Origin: Eubacterium sp.
GTDB taxonomy: Bacteria; Bacillota; Clostridia; Lachnospirales; Lachnospiraceae
Assembly (NCBI GenBank): GCA_017433825.1
Contig: JAFRGL010000017.1
Coordinates: forward strand, 1 to 64,000
Reading direction: 5' to 3'
DNA: 64,000 nucleotides
Every line of letters begins with the position of its first letter. Position 1 is the stretch's first letter. The notes under the pieces were generated by a model. It did not search any database, was not told the DNA's origin, and saw only the letters and a program-made list of their open reading frames with translations. The translations under genes were made by a program, and so were the position numbers. This document shows, piece after piece, positions 17,443 to 25,636 of this stretch.

Positions 17443-18774
17443 ATGAAAAAGAAAGCATTTTTACCATTACTGGTGGCTGGCTGTCTTGCGTTTGCCGCCT
17501 GCGGCAATACTGCGGACAATTCCCCCTCTTCCGAAACGGAAGCATCAGCTGTATCAGCCGTATCCGAACTGCCCGGAGACGGAGGACAGAAGGCTTCCAT
17601 ACGGGAAGAACAAAAAGGCGTCTGGCTCCTGACAGAACACGACGGCATCACTGTGGAATGGCTGGAATTTCCGGATCCGGATACCTTCGGGGAAATAAGC
17701 TTCCTGCGCTTCCGGTCACCGGTAACGGAAAACCGTACAGTTTCGGTTTCAGACATCATCATTAACGGCCGGTACACGACAGGGGACGAATTTGTCTACT
17801 GGGAAGATGAAGGGCAGATGCTCCAGCAGGTGAATCTGAGCTTTATCAATGCTTACGGCGGGCTGAACGAAGGAGAGGAACGGCATATCAGCTGCCATAT
17901 CGCGGAGTCGCAGTGGGACGATGAGTGGACATCAAAGGAAATACTGTGGGAGACGGACTGTGAAGCGGTGATTCCCGCAGGCTTTTCGCAGGAAGTGATG
18001 CTTACCGGCGAAAAGGGCGTGCAGGCTCTGGAACAGGTCCTGCTGGATAAAGAGGGATTACGTTTAACGCTTACCGGCCTGGGCACGCTTCCGGACGGAT
18101 ACTGGAAGGATTACCTGTACTGTTTCCTGAAGCTGGAGAACAATACGGACAGGACAGTCCCCTTGCAGGCCAACGGCATTTCCTTAAACGGCGCGTTTTT
18201 CGGCAATTACGGCAGTTTATATCATGTTGAACCCGGCTGTGAATGCTATGTGGACTTCTATATTACCGCTTCGGCTCTGGAGGAAAGCGGTATTGAGCAG
18301 GTGGGAGACGTATCCCTGCTTCTCCTGACGGACGAAAAGGAGAACAGCGGCTTTATCAATTCGGCAGGCGGAAGCTGGTACCCGGTGGAGCTTTCCGTAA
18401 AAAGCCAGGCGTCCGAAGCGCCTGAAATCGAAAGGCTGCTGTTTGAAAACGAGTATGTGCAGGTGGGCTTTACCGGAACGGGCGAAAGGGAAGGCCTGGA
18501 TGGAGATATGTATTACGACTGGTATCTGCTGGTGAAAAACATCAGCGACACCAATGTGGAGCTGAGAAGGGCTTCCTCGGAGGACGATTCCCCCTTCTGG
18601 TGGGTTTCGCAGGGAGAAATCGGCGCGGGAAACTGGCGCTATGTAACGGTTAATTACCGGGGAACAAACGGAGAGCCGCGGCCTGTCATCGAAGCCTCAT
18701 TCCGCGGTGTTACCCCGGGCGGCGGCGGCATATTGTTCGAAGGAACGGAACCGGTAATACTGCCCGATGAATGA
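17443..18774 (+). CDS. Lipoprotein sharing the C11 peptidase tail modules
   Basis: 443 aa from ATG 17443; an in-frame GTG at 17428 overlaps the previous stop and gives a poorer signal peptide. The N-terminus MKKKAFLPLLVAGCLAFAAC is a typical lipoprotein signal with Cys at 20. The body holds three modules near residues 50-180, 190-330 and 335-440. Module 2 starts EQVLLDKEGLRLTLTGLG and clearly parallels EQVLLSEDGVTVSLLGLG in the upstream peptidase; module 1 has DGITVEW against DGITVGM. It therefore looks like a copy of the peptidase tail put on a lipid anchor, perhaps a docking partner, inhibitor or substrate of the peptidase (inference). It overlaps the reading frame of the next gene's upstream region, consistent with one operon. 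Confidence 0.75.
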   Translation: MKKKAFLPLLVAGCLAFAACGNTADNSPSSETEASAVSAVSELPGDGGQKASIREEQKGVWLLTEHDGITVEWLEFPDPDTFGEISFLRFRSPVTENRTVSVSDIIINGRYTTGDEFVYWEDEGQMLQQVNLSFINAYGGLNEGEERHISCHIAESQWDDEWTSKEILWETDCEAVIPAGFSQEVMLTGEKGVQALEQVLLDKEGLRLTLTGLGTLPDGYWKDYLYCFLKLENNTDRTVPLQANGISLNGAFFGNYGSLYHVEPGCECYVDFYITASALEESGIEQVGDVSLLLLTDEKENSGFINSAGGSWYPVELSVKSQASEAPEIERLLFENEYVQVGFTGTGEREGLDGDMYYDWYLLVKNISDTNVELRRASSEDDSPFWWVSQGEIGAGNWRYVTVNYRGTNGEPRPVIEASFRGVTPGGGGILFEGTEPVILPDE

Positions 18775-18799
18775 ACGGCAGAGAAAGGAAGGTAAGCAG

Positions 18800-20410
18800 A
18801 TGAACGGATTGAATCCTGACGGCAGGATACCGCTGGCGGTGGGCATTACCGGCCACAGGCAGATTCGTCCGGAGGACCGGCAGAAAATCTGTTCTTCCGT
18901 GAAAGCCGAGCTGGCAAAACTGAAAAGCGCTTATCCTTCCACCCCCGTAATCATGCTGAACAGCCTGGCGGAGGGCGGGGATCTTCTGTGCGCCGAAGCT
19001 GCAGAAGAACTGGACATCCCCCTTTACGCCGTCCTGCCCATGGATATAAAGGAGTATGAGGAGGATTATTCGCCGGAAGGGCTTGAAGAATTCCGGCGGC
19101 AGCTGGGACGGGCAGCGGAATGTTTTGTCACGCCGTATACGGAAACCCCACAGGAAACAGTTTCCCGGAATTTCCTCTACCGGCAGGCCGGCATCTATGT
19201 GGCGGCCCACAGCCATGTGCTGATTGCCCTGTGGGACGGCGGACCGGGCACACCGGCTGCCTGCGGAACCGCGGAAGCGGTGGATTTTGCCCTGCAGGGC
19301 GCTTACAGGCCGCAGAAAGGCATTTCTTACCGCAGCGGTGACAATACCCGGGTTATCCATATCTTTACCCCCAGGAACGGTCATGATGAAAAAGAAGCCG
19401 GTACCGTGGAATATCTTGGGAACCGGACGGATGCGGAGGATATCCTGGCAAAGACGGAGGAGTACAATGCACTTGCCCTCTCCGTGCCCGGCAGTACGGA
19501 AAGCCTCCTGCCGGAACCGCAGCCGGAAGCTTCCCTGCCTGCGAAGCTGGACCGGGTCTATCAGGCCGCGGATGCCTTAAGCATGGCCTTTTCAAAGACC
19601 TACAGAAAGGTCCTTTCCCTGCTTGCGGCGGCAAGTACGGTGCTGACCCTGGCCTTCCTTCTGTATGACGAGGCGGAAATCCACTGGATGGTGCTGGTCT
19701 GCGGAGTCATGCTTTTTACCGCGTTTTTCTGCAGGCGCTACGCGGTGCGTTCCGCCTGCCACAGACGGTATATCGAATACCGGGCCCTGGCGGAATGCAT
19801 CCGGGTGCAGGCGTTCCTCCGTTATGCGGGGAGCAGCCTGGAAGCGGCGTCACTGCTTTCCTGGACGCAGCAGCTGGAAACGGCCTGGATTCTGGATGCC
19901 TTATGCAGCCTTGATACCGGCAAAGCGCTGCAGGAGAAAAGGGATATCCGGGAAAGCTGGGTGAATGCCCAGGGCAGTTATCATAAAAATGCGGCGCTGA
20001 AGACCGGCCGGAACCTGAAAAGCAGCGACCGGATTGTCAGTACGGCGCTGGCGTTGAGCATCTGCCTGTATTTCGTGGTGCTGATTTTCGAGCTGGTTTC
20101 CGGCGGGCTTTTCAATAAGATATTCCTTCCTGCGGGGAACATGGACCTGGTGCGGGTGGTTTTGAAGCTGCTTCTGGGAACAATATCCGCAGGCACCCTG
20201 TTTATCGCCAATTATTACGGGAAGCAGTCGCTTTCCCGGCAAAAGTCCGACCATGAGAAAATGGCCCGCTTCTATGACAAAATGGCTTCGCTGCTTGCCG
20301 TTTACGGCCAGAGTGATGAGCTGCTGGAGATTATTGCCAGGGAGGAACTGACGGAAAACGGAAACTGGGTTTCCTACCAGCGGGACAATACACCGGACTT
20401 CAGTCTGTAG
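18800..20410 (+). CDS. SLOG-like protein with four membrane helices (SLATT-like)
   Basis: 536 aa from ATG 18800, preceded by AAGGAAGG; an ATG at 18767 overlaps the previous gene and lacks a ribosome site. Residues 10-230 look like a Rossmann-type SLOG/DprA-like nucleotide-binding domain: LAVGITGHR, NSLAEGGDLLCAEAAEEL, LYAVLP. Two helix pairs follow (about 271-289 and 295-311; 411-433 and 453-472), with YIEYRALAECIRVQ after the first pair and a conserved-looking end HEKMARFYDKMA...ENGNWV. SLATT and SLOG domains are known parts of nucleotide-signal conflict systems (Burroughs and Aravind framework), where the membrane part is thought to act as a pore. Here it is third after a C11 peptidase and a lipoprotein. 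Domain names are my reading, unverified. Confidence 0.7.
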   Translation: MNGLNPDGRIPLAVGITGHRQIRPEDRQKICSSVKAELAKLKSAYPSTPVIMLNSLAEGGDLLCAEAAEELDIPLYAVLPMDIKEYEEDYSPEGLEEFRRQLGRAAECFVTPYTETPQETVSRNFLYRQAGIYVAAHSHVLIALWDGGPGTPAACGTAEAVDFALQGAYRPQKGISYRSGDNTRVIHIFTPRNGHDEKEAGTVEYLGNRTDAEDILAKTEEYNALALSVPGSTESLLPEPQPEASLPAKLDRVYQAADALSMAFSKTYRKVLSLLAAASTVLTLAFLLYDEAEIHWMVLVCGVMLFTAFFCRRYAVRSACHRRYIEYRALAECIRVQAFLRYAGSSLEAASLLSWTQQLETAWILDALCSLDTGKALQEKRDIRESWVNAQGSYHKNAALKTGRNLKSSDRIVSTALALSICLYFVVLIFELVSGGLFNKIFLPAGNMDLVRVVLKLLLGTISAGTLFIANYYGKQSLSRQKSDHEKMARFYDKMASLLAVYGQSDELLEIIAREELTENGNWVSYQRDNTPDFSL

Positions 20411-20417
20411 ATGACTG

Positions 20418-20447
20418 TTGACTTGCCGGATGGAAGTATACTACAAT
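20418..20447 (+). promoter_or_regulatory. Promoter-like element, copy 2 of 2
   Basis: TTGACT-18-TACAAT, 55 bp before the start of the MoaF-like gene. It matches the element at 4682-4711 in both boxes and nearly all the spacer. Confidence 0.6.
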
Positions 20448-20502
20448 ATTTTTAAAGCCGACAGGCTGTGAACAAACCCTGTATTTATAAAAGGAGAAGA
20501 TT

Positions 20503-21456
20503 ATGGGTAAGGTAAACCGCAAATTTTACGGACTGAGTCAGTACAAGGTCCCCTACTGTTACGAGCTGGCAGGAAAAAGCTTCCGTCTTGTCATGGATGA
20601 CGGAAGGGTTTTCGGCCTCGGTTTTCTGGATGAGAAAAATGTGCAGTGGAATGAAAATTCAAATCCCCCCAGGATTGACGGCTATCAGTGCCTGAAGGGA
20701 GACGACACCACGTATCTTGTTCATGTACGGCTGCCGGAGGAAGACGGCCGGTTTGCATACAACTGGATACTGGATCTGGAACAGCGCCTGGTAACGCTGG
20801 ATGTTATGGAATGGCATTACGAGAAGGATTTTGACCGTCTCGTCCGCAATACGCCTTACTTCGGCGCCATTGACATGCCCGGCCTCCCGCTTCCGGAAAT
20901 CCGTCACCACCTGACAAAGCGTATGAACGGTGTGCACATCTTCTGGCATTACAATCCCGGCCATGTCCTGCAGCACATTTACCATTCGCCGCACGCGATC
21001 CGCGCAAGCACCGGCGACGGCAAGACGATGGTGGAAACGCAGAAGGAAAGGATGAAATATCTGCTGGCAAGCCCGAATCCGGAAGACCGGGCGGAAGCGG
21101 AGCGTTCCATTGAGGAGTTCCGGCAGCGGATGACGTATTATCCGATGTTCGAGGAGCCCTGCTACCATGTGTGGATCAAGGACAATATGAACCTGTTCTG
21201 CTTCGTGGAAGAGATTATGTGCCGGCGTTCGCCGAATCATGACCAGGGCGGCGGCGGAATCCTGCTGCTCCAGGATATCGAAAGGCTTCTGGAGGTAGGC
21301 GTTGCTTTCAATGTCAATGAGAACTACATGGTTTCGGCTTACGGTGACAGCAATGAGGATTTCGATCCTTTCGATACGGCCCCGTCGCCTTTCGAAGAGG
21401 AGTGGAAGAATATTACCAGCATGCCCAGCCTGAACTGGGAGATTCCGGAGGAATAA
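20503..21456 (+). CDS. MoaF-like N-terminal domain protein
   Basis: 317 aa. Residues about 20-110 (LAGKSFRLVMDDGRVFGLGF, then YLVHVRL and TLDVMEW) have the strand pattern of the calycin-like MoaF family, first noted near molybdenum cofactor genes but without a settled role. The rest (residues 130-317) includes a histidine-rich patch (HHLTKRMNGVHIFWHYNPGHVLQHIYHSPH) and CYHVWIKDNMNLFCFVEE, which suggests a buried ligand or metal site. No signal peptide. AAAAGGAG precedes ATG 20503. It has its own promoter and runs toward the long inverted repeat at 21474-21729. Assignment to MoaF is tentative. Confidence 0.55.
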   Translation: MGKVNRKFYGLSQYKVPYCYELAGKSFRLVMDDGRVFGLGFLDEKNVQWNENSNPPRIDGYQCLKGDDTTYLVHVRLPEEDGRFAYNWILDLEQRLVTLDVMEWHYEKDFDRLVRNTPYFGAIDMPGLPLPEIRHHLTKRMNGVHIFWHYNPGHVLQHIYHSPHAIRASTGDGKTMVETQKERMKYLLASPNPEDRAEAERSIEEFRQRMTYYPMFEEPCYHVWIKDNMNLFCFVEEIMCRRSPNHDQGGGGILLLQDIERLLEVGVAFNVNENYMVSAYGDSNEDFDPFDTAPSPFEEEWKNITSMPSLNWEIPEE

Positions 21457-21473
21457 ATAAAAAAGTAAAAATA

Positions 21474-21729
21474 AAAAAAGAGACTGCCGTTTTAGTGTAC
21501 AATTCTGCAAAGTCTGTATATTTCTTCCGGGGACCGTTCGCACTAAGGTCTCACCTGCCGGCTCGGTCCGCGCTAAGCGAGTGCCACTGGCACTCAGCGC
21601 CCTCGCGCAGCGGAACTAAACTCTTGCTCACATTTGTTCGCAATCGTTAAGGTCCGGCGCTGTGGACGTCCCCTTCAGATAATATACAGACTTATGCAGG
21701 AAAGTGATTATTACGGCAGTCTCTTTTTT
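21474..21729. repeat. Long inverted-repeat element between converging genes
   Basis: The outer arms AAAAAAGAGACTGCCGT (21474-21490) and its exact complement (21713-21729) are joined by a second pair of perfect 13-bp arms, AAGTCTGTATATT (21510-21522) and 21681-21693, plus CTGCA/TGCAG. Inside, GGGGAC/GTCCCC and GAGTGCC/GGCACTC give further stems. The ends have A- and T-runs, so it can stop transcription both ways. The 158-bp core has no reading frame. It looks like a MITE-like insertion or structured RNA within a bidirectional terminator. Confidence 0.7.
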
Positions 21730-22595
21730 CAGTTAAGGTGCTCAAGAATAAAGGCGAGCATGGTTTCCATGGCGAAATCGTCGTCTTCTCCCTGGAAGAC
21801 GTGGCCGGCGCCTTCGACGGGGACAAGCTGCGCGTCGGGAAAATACTGCGCTGCCCGGATGGAGTAAAAGTACGGCGCGATGCGGTCTGCCGTACCGTGG
21901 ATGATCAGTACGGGCCCCGGGTATGCGGACATACAGCTGTGGATGTCCACGGAAAGCGCATCCTCGATATACATCCGGCTGACGGTATTCCCCAGCATTT
22001 CCACACTTTCCGGCAGTTCGCCGTTTTCATCCGGCAGGGTTTTCAGGTAATCCTGGATGCCGTATCCCGGATAAAGAGAAATCAGGCCTTTCACATCGTC
22101 AGGCCGTTTGGCTGCTGTCATGGTGGCGATGAAGCCGCCATGGCTGGAGCCGATAAGGAAGATATTTTCTACGTCAATTTCCGGCCGGGCGGAAAGACCG
22201 TCCAAAACCGCTTCCAGGTCCTTTTCTTCCGTCAGAACGCTCATTTCCATCATGCTTCCCCCGCTGGCGCTTGACGGTCCGCCTCCCACAAAATCAAAGG
22301 CGCAGGCGGCTATGCCGTTTTCCTGGAAGAAACGTCCGTACTGCAGAAGATACTGCATGTTTCCGCCGAAGCCGTGGCAGATGATGACTGCCGGGAAAGG
22401 ACCTTCGCCCTCGGGCAGGTACAGCCTGCCGGAAATGGTTTCTTCATCCCTGTCAAATGTGATTTCCAAAGTCCGTTTCTGCGTATTTTCCTTATTTTCC
22501 TCTTCCTGCGGGCTGCAGGCGCCGATCAGGCAGACGGCCAGGAGGAGAAGCACGGAAAAACAGATGATTTTTATGCTTTTTCTGAGTGTTTTCAT
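21729..22595 (-). CDS. Alpha/beta hydrolase lipoprotein
   Basis: 288 aa. A lipoprotein signal ends at C27 (LIGAC). The catalytic triad of the alpha/beta hydrolase fold is visible: S151 in GSSHG, D237 in HGTADRIAPY and H265 in GAGHVF. ICHGFGG at about 72-78 supplies the oxyanion loop. The enzyme should be an esterase or peptidase-like hydrolase held on the outer membrane face; the substrate is unknown. Its stop codon overlaps the edge of the inverted-repeat element. The 125-bp gap before it is shared with the divergent gene at 22721, and both sides carry extended -10 boxes (TGCTATACT here, TGCTATAAT on the other strand). Confidence 0.88.
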   Translation of the reverse strand: MKTLRKSIKIICFSVLLLLAVCLIGACSPQEEENKENTQKRTLEITFDRDEETISGRLYLPEGEGPFPAVIICHGFGGNMQYLLQYGRFFQENGIAACAFDFVGGGPSSASGGSMMEMSVLTEEKDLEAVLDGLSARPEIDVENIFLIGSSHGGFIATMTAAKRPDDVKGLISLYPGYGIQDYLKTLPDENGELPESVEMLGNTVSRMYIEDALSVDIHSCMSAYPGPVLIIHGTADRIAPYFYSIRAAQYFPDAQLVPVEGAGHVFQGEDDDFAMETMLAFILEHLN

Positions 22596-22647
22596 GGATT
22601 TTAGTGCCTCTTTTCTGCTGAAAGTATAGCAGATATCAGTGCGTTTA

Positions 22648-22656
22648 TGCTATAAT
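22648..22656 (+). promoter_or_regulatory. Extended -10 promoter of the Cys-rich gene
   Basis: TGCTATAAT on the plus strand; a mirror element TGCTATACT on the minus strand (22623-22631) may serve the hydrolase gene. No clear -35 for either. Confidence 0.4.
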
Positions 22657-22720
22657 AAACTTCCGGGAATTGTCCGTCTGCCGTAAACGTACGGACTGCC
22701 CGGAGCAAAGGAGAGTAAAA

Positions 22721-22942
22721 ATGCATTACGAGCTACCGCTGCTGTATAATCCCTGCGCGATGTGCGTGGGAAAATCCCACTGCGAGGAGTGTTCCGCGCG
22801 GATTGCGGAAGCTATATCAGGGCCGCACCTTGCGGAAAATGTCGAGGCGGACACCAGGGAAAAATATATCCGTTTCGATGCGGACCCGGAAAACCTGGCG
22901 GACATCGAAGACGCGCTGGAAGGCGCCGGCGCAATGGTCTGA
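22721..22942 (+). CDS. Cysteine-rich mini-protein, HMA-like
   Basis: 73 aa from ATG 22721, behind AAAGGAGAG. Residues 12-24 give C-x2-C-x4-H-C-x2-C (NPCAMCVGKSHCEECS), a likely metal site. The rest (ARIAEAISG...VEADTREKYIRFDADPENLADIEDALEGAGAMV) reads like the second half of a heavy-metal-associated (HMA) ferredoxin-like fold. So it may be a small metal-binding or carrier protein. It sits 81 bp before the glycyl radical enzyme on the same strand and may share its transcript. The family is not recognised and the function is inferred only from the residues. Confidence 0.65.
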   Translation: MHYELPLLYNPCAMCVGKSHCEECSARIAEAISGPHLAENVEADTREKYIRFDADPENLADIEDALEGAGAMV

Positions 22943-23023
22943 CGGGACGGCTGACAAAAGAGAATAATCAGCAGATTATAAGGATGCTTTTTGATATAAC
23001 CAGAAAGAACGGAGATATGTAAG

Positions 23024-25519
23024 ATGATCAGTGAAAGAGTACAGAAGAATAACCCGCCGCTGGCCGTGGAGCCTTACGACAAGACCTGGGGAACAGGCGT
23101 ATCAGGCCTGGACGAGAATATTTCGCCCTTCCCGCGGGTAAACCGGCTGCTGGAGAGAACCAAAAGCACGACCGTAAGCACCGTGGATACCCAACGGGCC
23201 AAACTCATGACCGAGGCGTTTCAGAAGTACGCGGCCCAGCCGCAGGTGAAAAAAATCGCCCTGGCGATAAACCACGTGGTGAAAAACGTGGATATACACA
23301 TCGATGAGGATGACCTGATCGCCGGCGAAATCGCCGCGCCTTACTGGGCGGCTCCCCTGTACCCGGAATTCTCCATCCAGTGGCTGAAGGAAGAGATCGA
23401 TCTGGCGGAAGCCGGCGAGCTTCCGGAATTCCACGAACGACACAATGACAAGTATTATGTATCAAAGGAGAACCGCGAAGACATCCGAAAGCTTGCGGCC
23501 TGGTGGGACGGGAAATCCCAGGACCAGCTGATCAAGGCAGAGCTTTCCGATGAGGAGAAAAAAGGCAGCAGCATCTGCTACATGAACGATCTGTATACCT
23601 ACAACGGCATCGGCCATGTGTGCATGGACTATGCGGGCCTGATTGAGAACGGTTTCGGCGCCTACAAAAAGAAAGTGCAGGCGAAGCTGGATGCCTTCCG
23701 CTACGGCCATGACGACGATACGAAGCGGATTTTCTGGGAAGCCCAGCTGATTGCCCTGGATACCTCCTCCACTTATTTCCGCCGTTACGGCGAGCTGGCG
23801 GCGAAGATGGCGGAAGAGTGCACCGATGAAGTGCGCAAGGCCGAGCTTCTGCGTATTTCCTCCAACTGCCTGAACGTGTCCGAAAACCCGCCGAAGGATT
23901 TCTGGGAAGCCATTCAGCTGTGGCAGGGCGCCACCAACCTGATCCTCATCGAATCCAACGGCCATTCCGTAACCTACGGCCGCTTTGACCAGTTCATGGG
24001 GCCCTTCTATAAAAACGACATCGCAAACGGCACCTTAACCAGGGAGCAGATGCAGGAGCTTATCGAGCTGTCCTTCATCAAGATGGACACCTTGCGGAAA
24101 ATCCGCAACTACCCGGAAACCGCCATTGCTTCCGGCATCGGCTGGGGCGGCACGGCCCTGAACGTGGGCGGTGTGGACGCGGACGGAAACGACGCGGTCA
24201 ATGACGTCTCCTTCATGGTGCTGGATGCCCATGCCCACACCCGCATTACCAATCCCTGGATGGGCGTCAAGCTCTCCGAGAAGAATCCGAAGGAATTCTG
24301 GATCAAGACCTTCAACGTCTGCCGTATCGGCACCGGCGAGCCGAAGGTTTACAATGACGACATGTATTACGAAAGCCTGGTCAATTACGGTATTCCGGTG
24401 GAAATGGCCAGGGGCTGGGTCGGCGTAGGCTGCGTGGAGCCCGAGGTTCCCGGCTATACCTACGGCTGGCACGACGCGGATTATTACAACGGCACCAAGG
24501 TTTTCGAGCTGGCCATCAACGACGGCAAACTGGCGGACGGCACCCAGCTGGGGCCGCAGACCGGTTTCTTAAAGGATATGAAGAGCTTTGACGACGTAAA
24601 GGCTGCCTTCGAAACCCAGATGGAATACTGGACAGACCGGATGATTTCCACTATCAATACCATGGACCGGGTACATCAGCGCAACCATCCGCTGCCGTAT
24701 CTGTCCCTGTTCATCAATGACTGCACGGAAGCGGGCGTTGATGTCTCCGCCGGCGGCGCGCGGTTTAATTTCACCGGTCCGCAGCTGGTGGGCCTGGGTA
24801 CCGTTGCCGACTGCATGTGCGCCTTAAAGCAGCTGATTTTCGAGGAAAGGCTTTTTACGCCTGAGGAAATGCAGCAGGCGCTGGCAGACAACTGGGAAGG
24901 ACACGACCTCCTGCATGCCTACGTCAACAGCGACAAGGTGCATCATTACGGAAATGACGATGACTACGCGGATGAAATCGCGAAATATGTGCTGGAAACC
25001 TACTGCAGGATGATTGAGCACCGGCCGAATGCCAGGGGCGGTGAGTTCAGACCCGGCGTGTACTCCACCTCCATCAACGTGCCCTGCGGCTATCCCGTAG
25101 GAGCTACACCAGACGGAAGATGTGCGGGCGAGCCGGTTTCCGACTGCTTAGGTCCCTGCCATCCCCAGGGGATTTCCCACGATGTGAGAGGGCCTCTGGC
25201 CATCGCCAACTCCCTTTCCAAGCTGAACCAGTCCCGGATTGCCAACGGCGTCATCCTGAACTGGAAATTTACCCCGGAAACCGTTGCGGGCGAAGCGGGC
25301 CTTCAAAACTTCATGAACCTGTTCCACGGCTATTTCGCAAAAGGCGGCCTGCAGAGCCAGTTCAATGTGGTAAGCCGGGACGTGCTGGAAAGCGCCAAGG
25401 CAAAACCGAAGGATTACCGGGACCTGATGGTCCGGGTGGCCGGCTATTCTGCCTACTTTACCGAACTGTCCCCGGACCTGCAGAACGATCTTATCGGCAG
25501 GACGGAACTTAGCTTCTGA
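23024..25519 (+). CDS. Glycyl radical enzyme, diol-dehydratase-like
   Basis: 831 aa. The catalytic cysteine is C470 in VGVGCVEPEVPG, with the general base E472, and the glycyl radical residue is G807 in RVAGYSAYF near the C-terminus. GCVEP marks the eliminase branch (glycerol/propanediol dehydratases, hydroxyproline dehydratase, CutC and relatives), not pyruvate formate-lyase. An Asp 14 residues after the Cys (GWHD) sits where the substrate-binding Asp of glycerol dehydratase is found, and GIGHV at about 195-200 matches the position of its active-site His. I cannot decide the substrate. The activase follows directly and a GH51 enzyme after that. No microcompartment genes are in the window. 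The protein requires anaerobic conditions (family knowledge). Confidence 0.85.
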   Translation: MISERVQKNNPPLAVEPYDKTWGTGVSGLDENISPFPRVNRLLERTKSTTVSTVDTQRAKLMTEAFQKYAAQPQVKKIALAINHVVKNVDIHIDEDDLIAGEIAAPYWAAPLYPEFSIQWLKEEIDLAEAGELPEFHERHNDKYYVSKENREDIRKLAAWWDGKSQDQLIKAELSDEEKKGSSICYMNDLYTYNGIGHVCMDYAGLIENGFGAYKKKVQAKLDAFRYGHDDDTKRIFWEAQLIALDTSSTYFRRYGELAAKMAEECTDEVRKAELLRISSNCLNVSENPPKDFWEAIQLWQGATNLILIESNGHSVTYGRFDQFMGPFYKNDIANGTLTREQMQELIELSFIKMDTLRKIRNYPETAIASGIGWGGTALNVGGVDADGNDAVNDVSFMVLDAHAHTRITNPWMGVKLSEKNPKEFWIKTFNVCRIGTGEPKVYNDDMYYESLVNYGIPVEMARGWVGVGCVEPEVPGYTYGWHDADYYNGTKVFELAINDGKLADGTQLGPQTGFLKDMKSFDDVKAAFETQMEYWTDRMISTINTMDRVHQRNHPLPYLSLFINDCTEAGVDVSAGGARFNFTGPQLVGLGTVADCMCALKQLIFEERLFTPEEMQQALADNWEGHDLLHAYVNSDKVHHYGNDDDYADEIAKYVLETYCRMIEHRPNARGGEFRPGVYSTSINVPCGYPVGATPDGRCAGEPVSDCLGPCHPQGISHDVRGPLAIANSLSKLNQSRIANGVILNWKFTPETVAGEAGLQNFMNLFHGYFAKGGLQSQFNVVSRDVLESAKAKPKDYRDLMVRVAGYSAYFTELSPDLQNDLIGRTELSF

Positions 25520-25630
25520 TTATCCATGGAAGGGGCCCGGGCAAAGCCAGGGAAGGAGTCCGTGGATGCCTTAGCGGCGAGCGTATTCAAAGAAAGTGCG
25601 GAGCATTTTCTGCCAATTATCCATGGAAGG
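25519..25630 (+). repeat. 15-bp direct repeat before the activase start
   Basis: ATTATCCATGGAAGG occurs at 25519-25533 and again at 25616-25630, 97 bp apart. The second copy supplies the ribosome site (GGAAGGA) for the activase. The segment between is in frame with the activase but has no ribosome site of its own beyond the first copy. Confidence 0.7.
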
Positions 25631-25636
25631 AAAATT

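Noticed and set aside
25519-25630. Target-site duplication of an insertion sequence
   Set aside because: The repeat copies enclose only 82 bp with no inverted ends or transposase remains.
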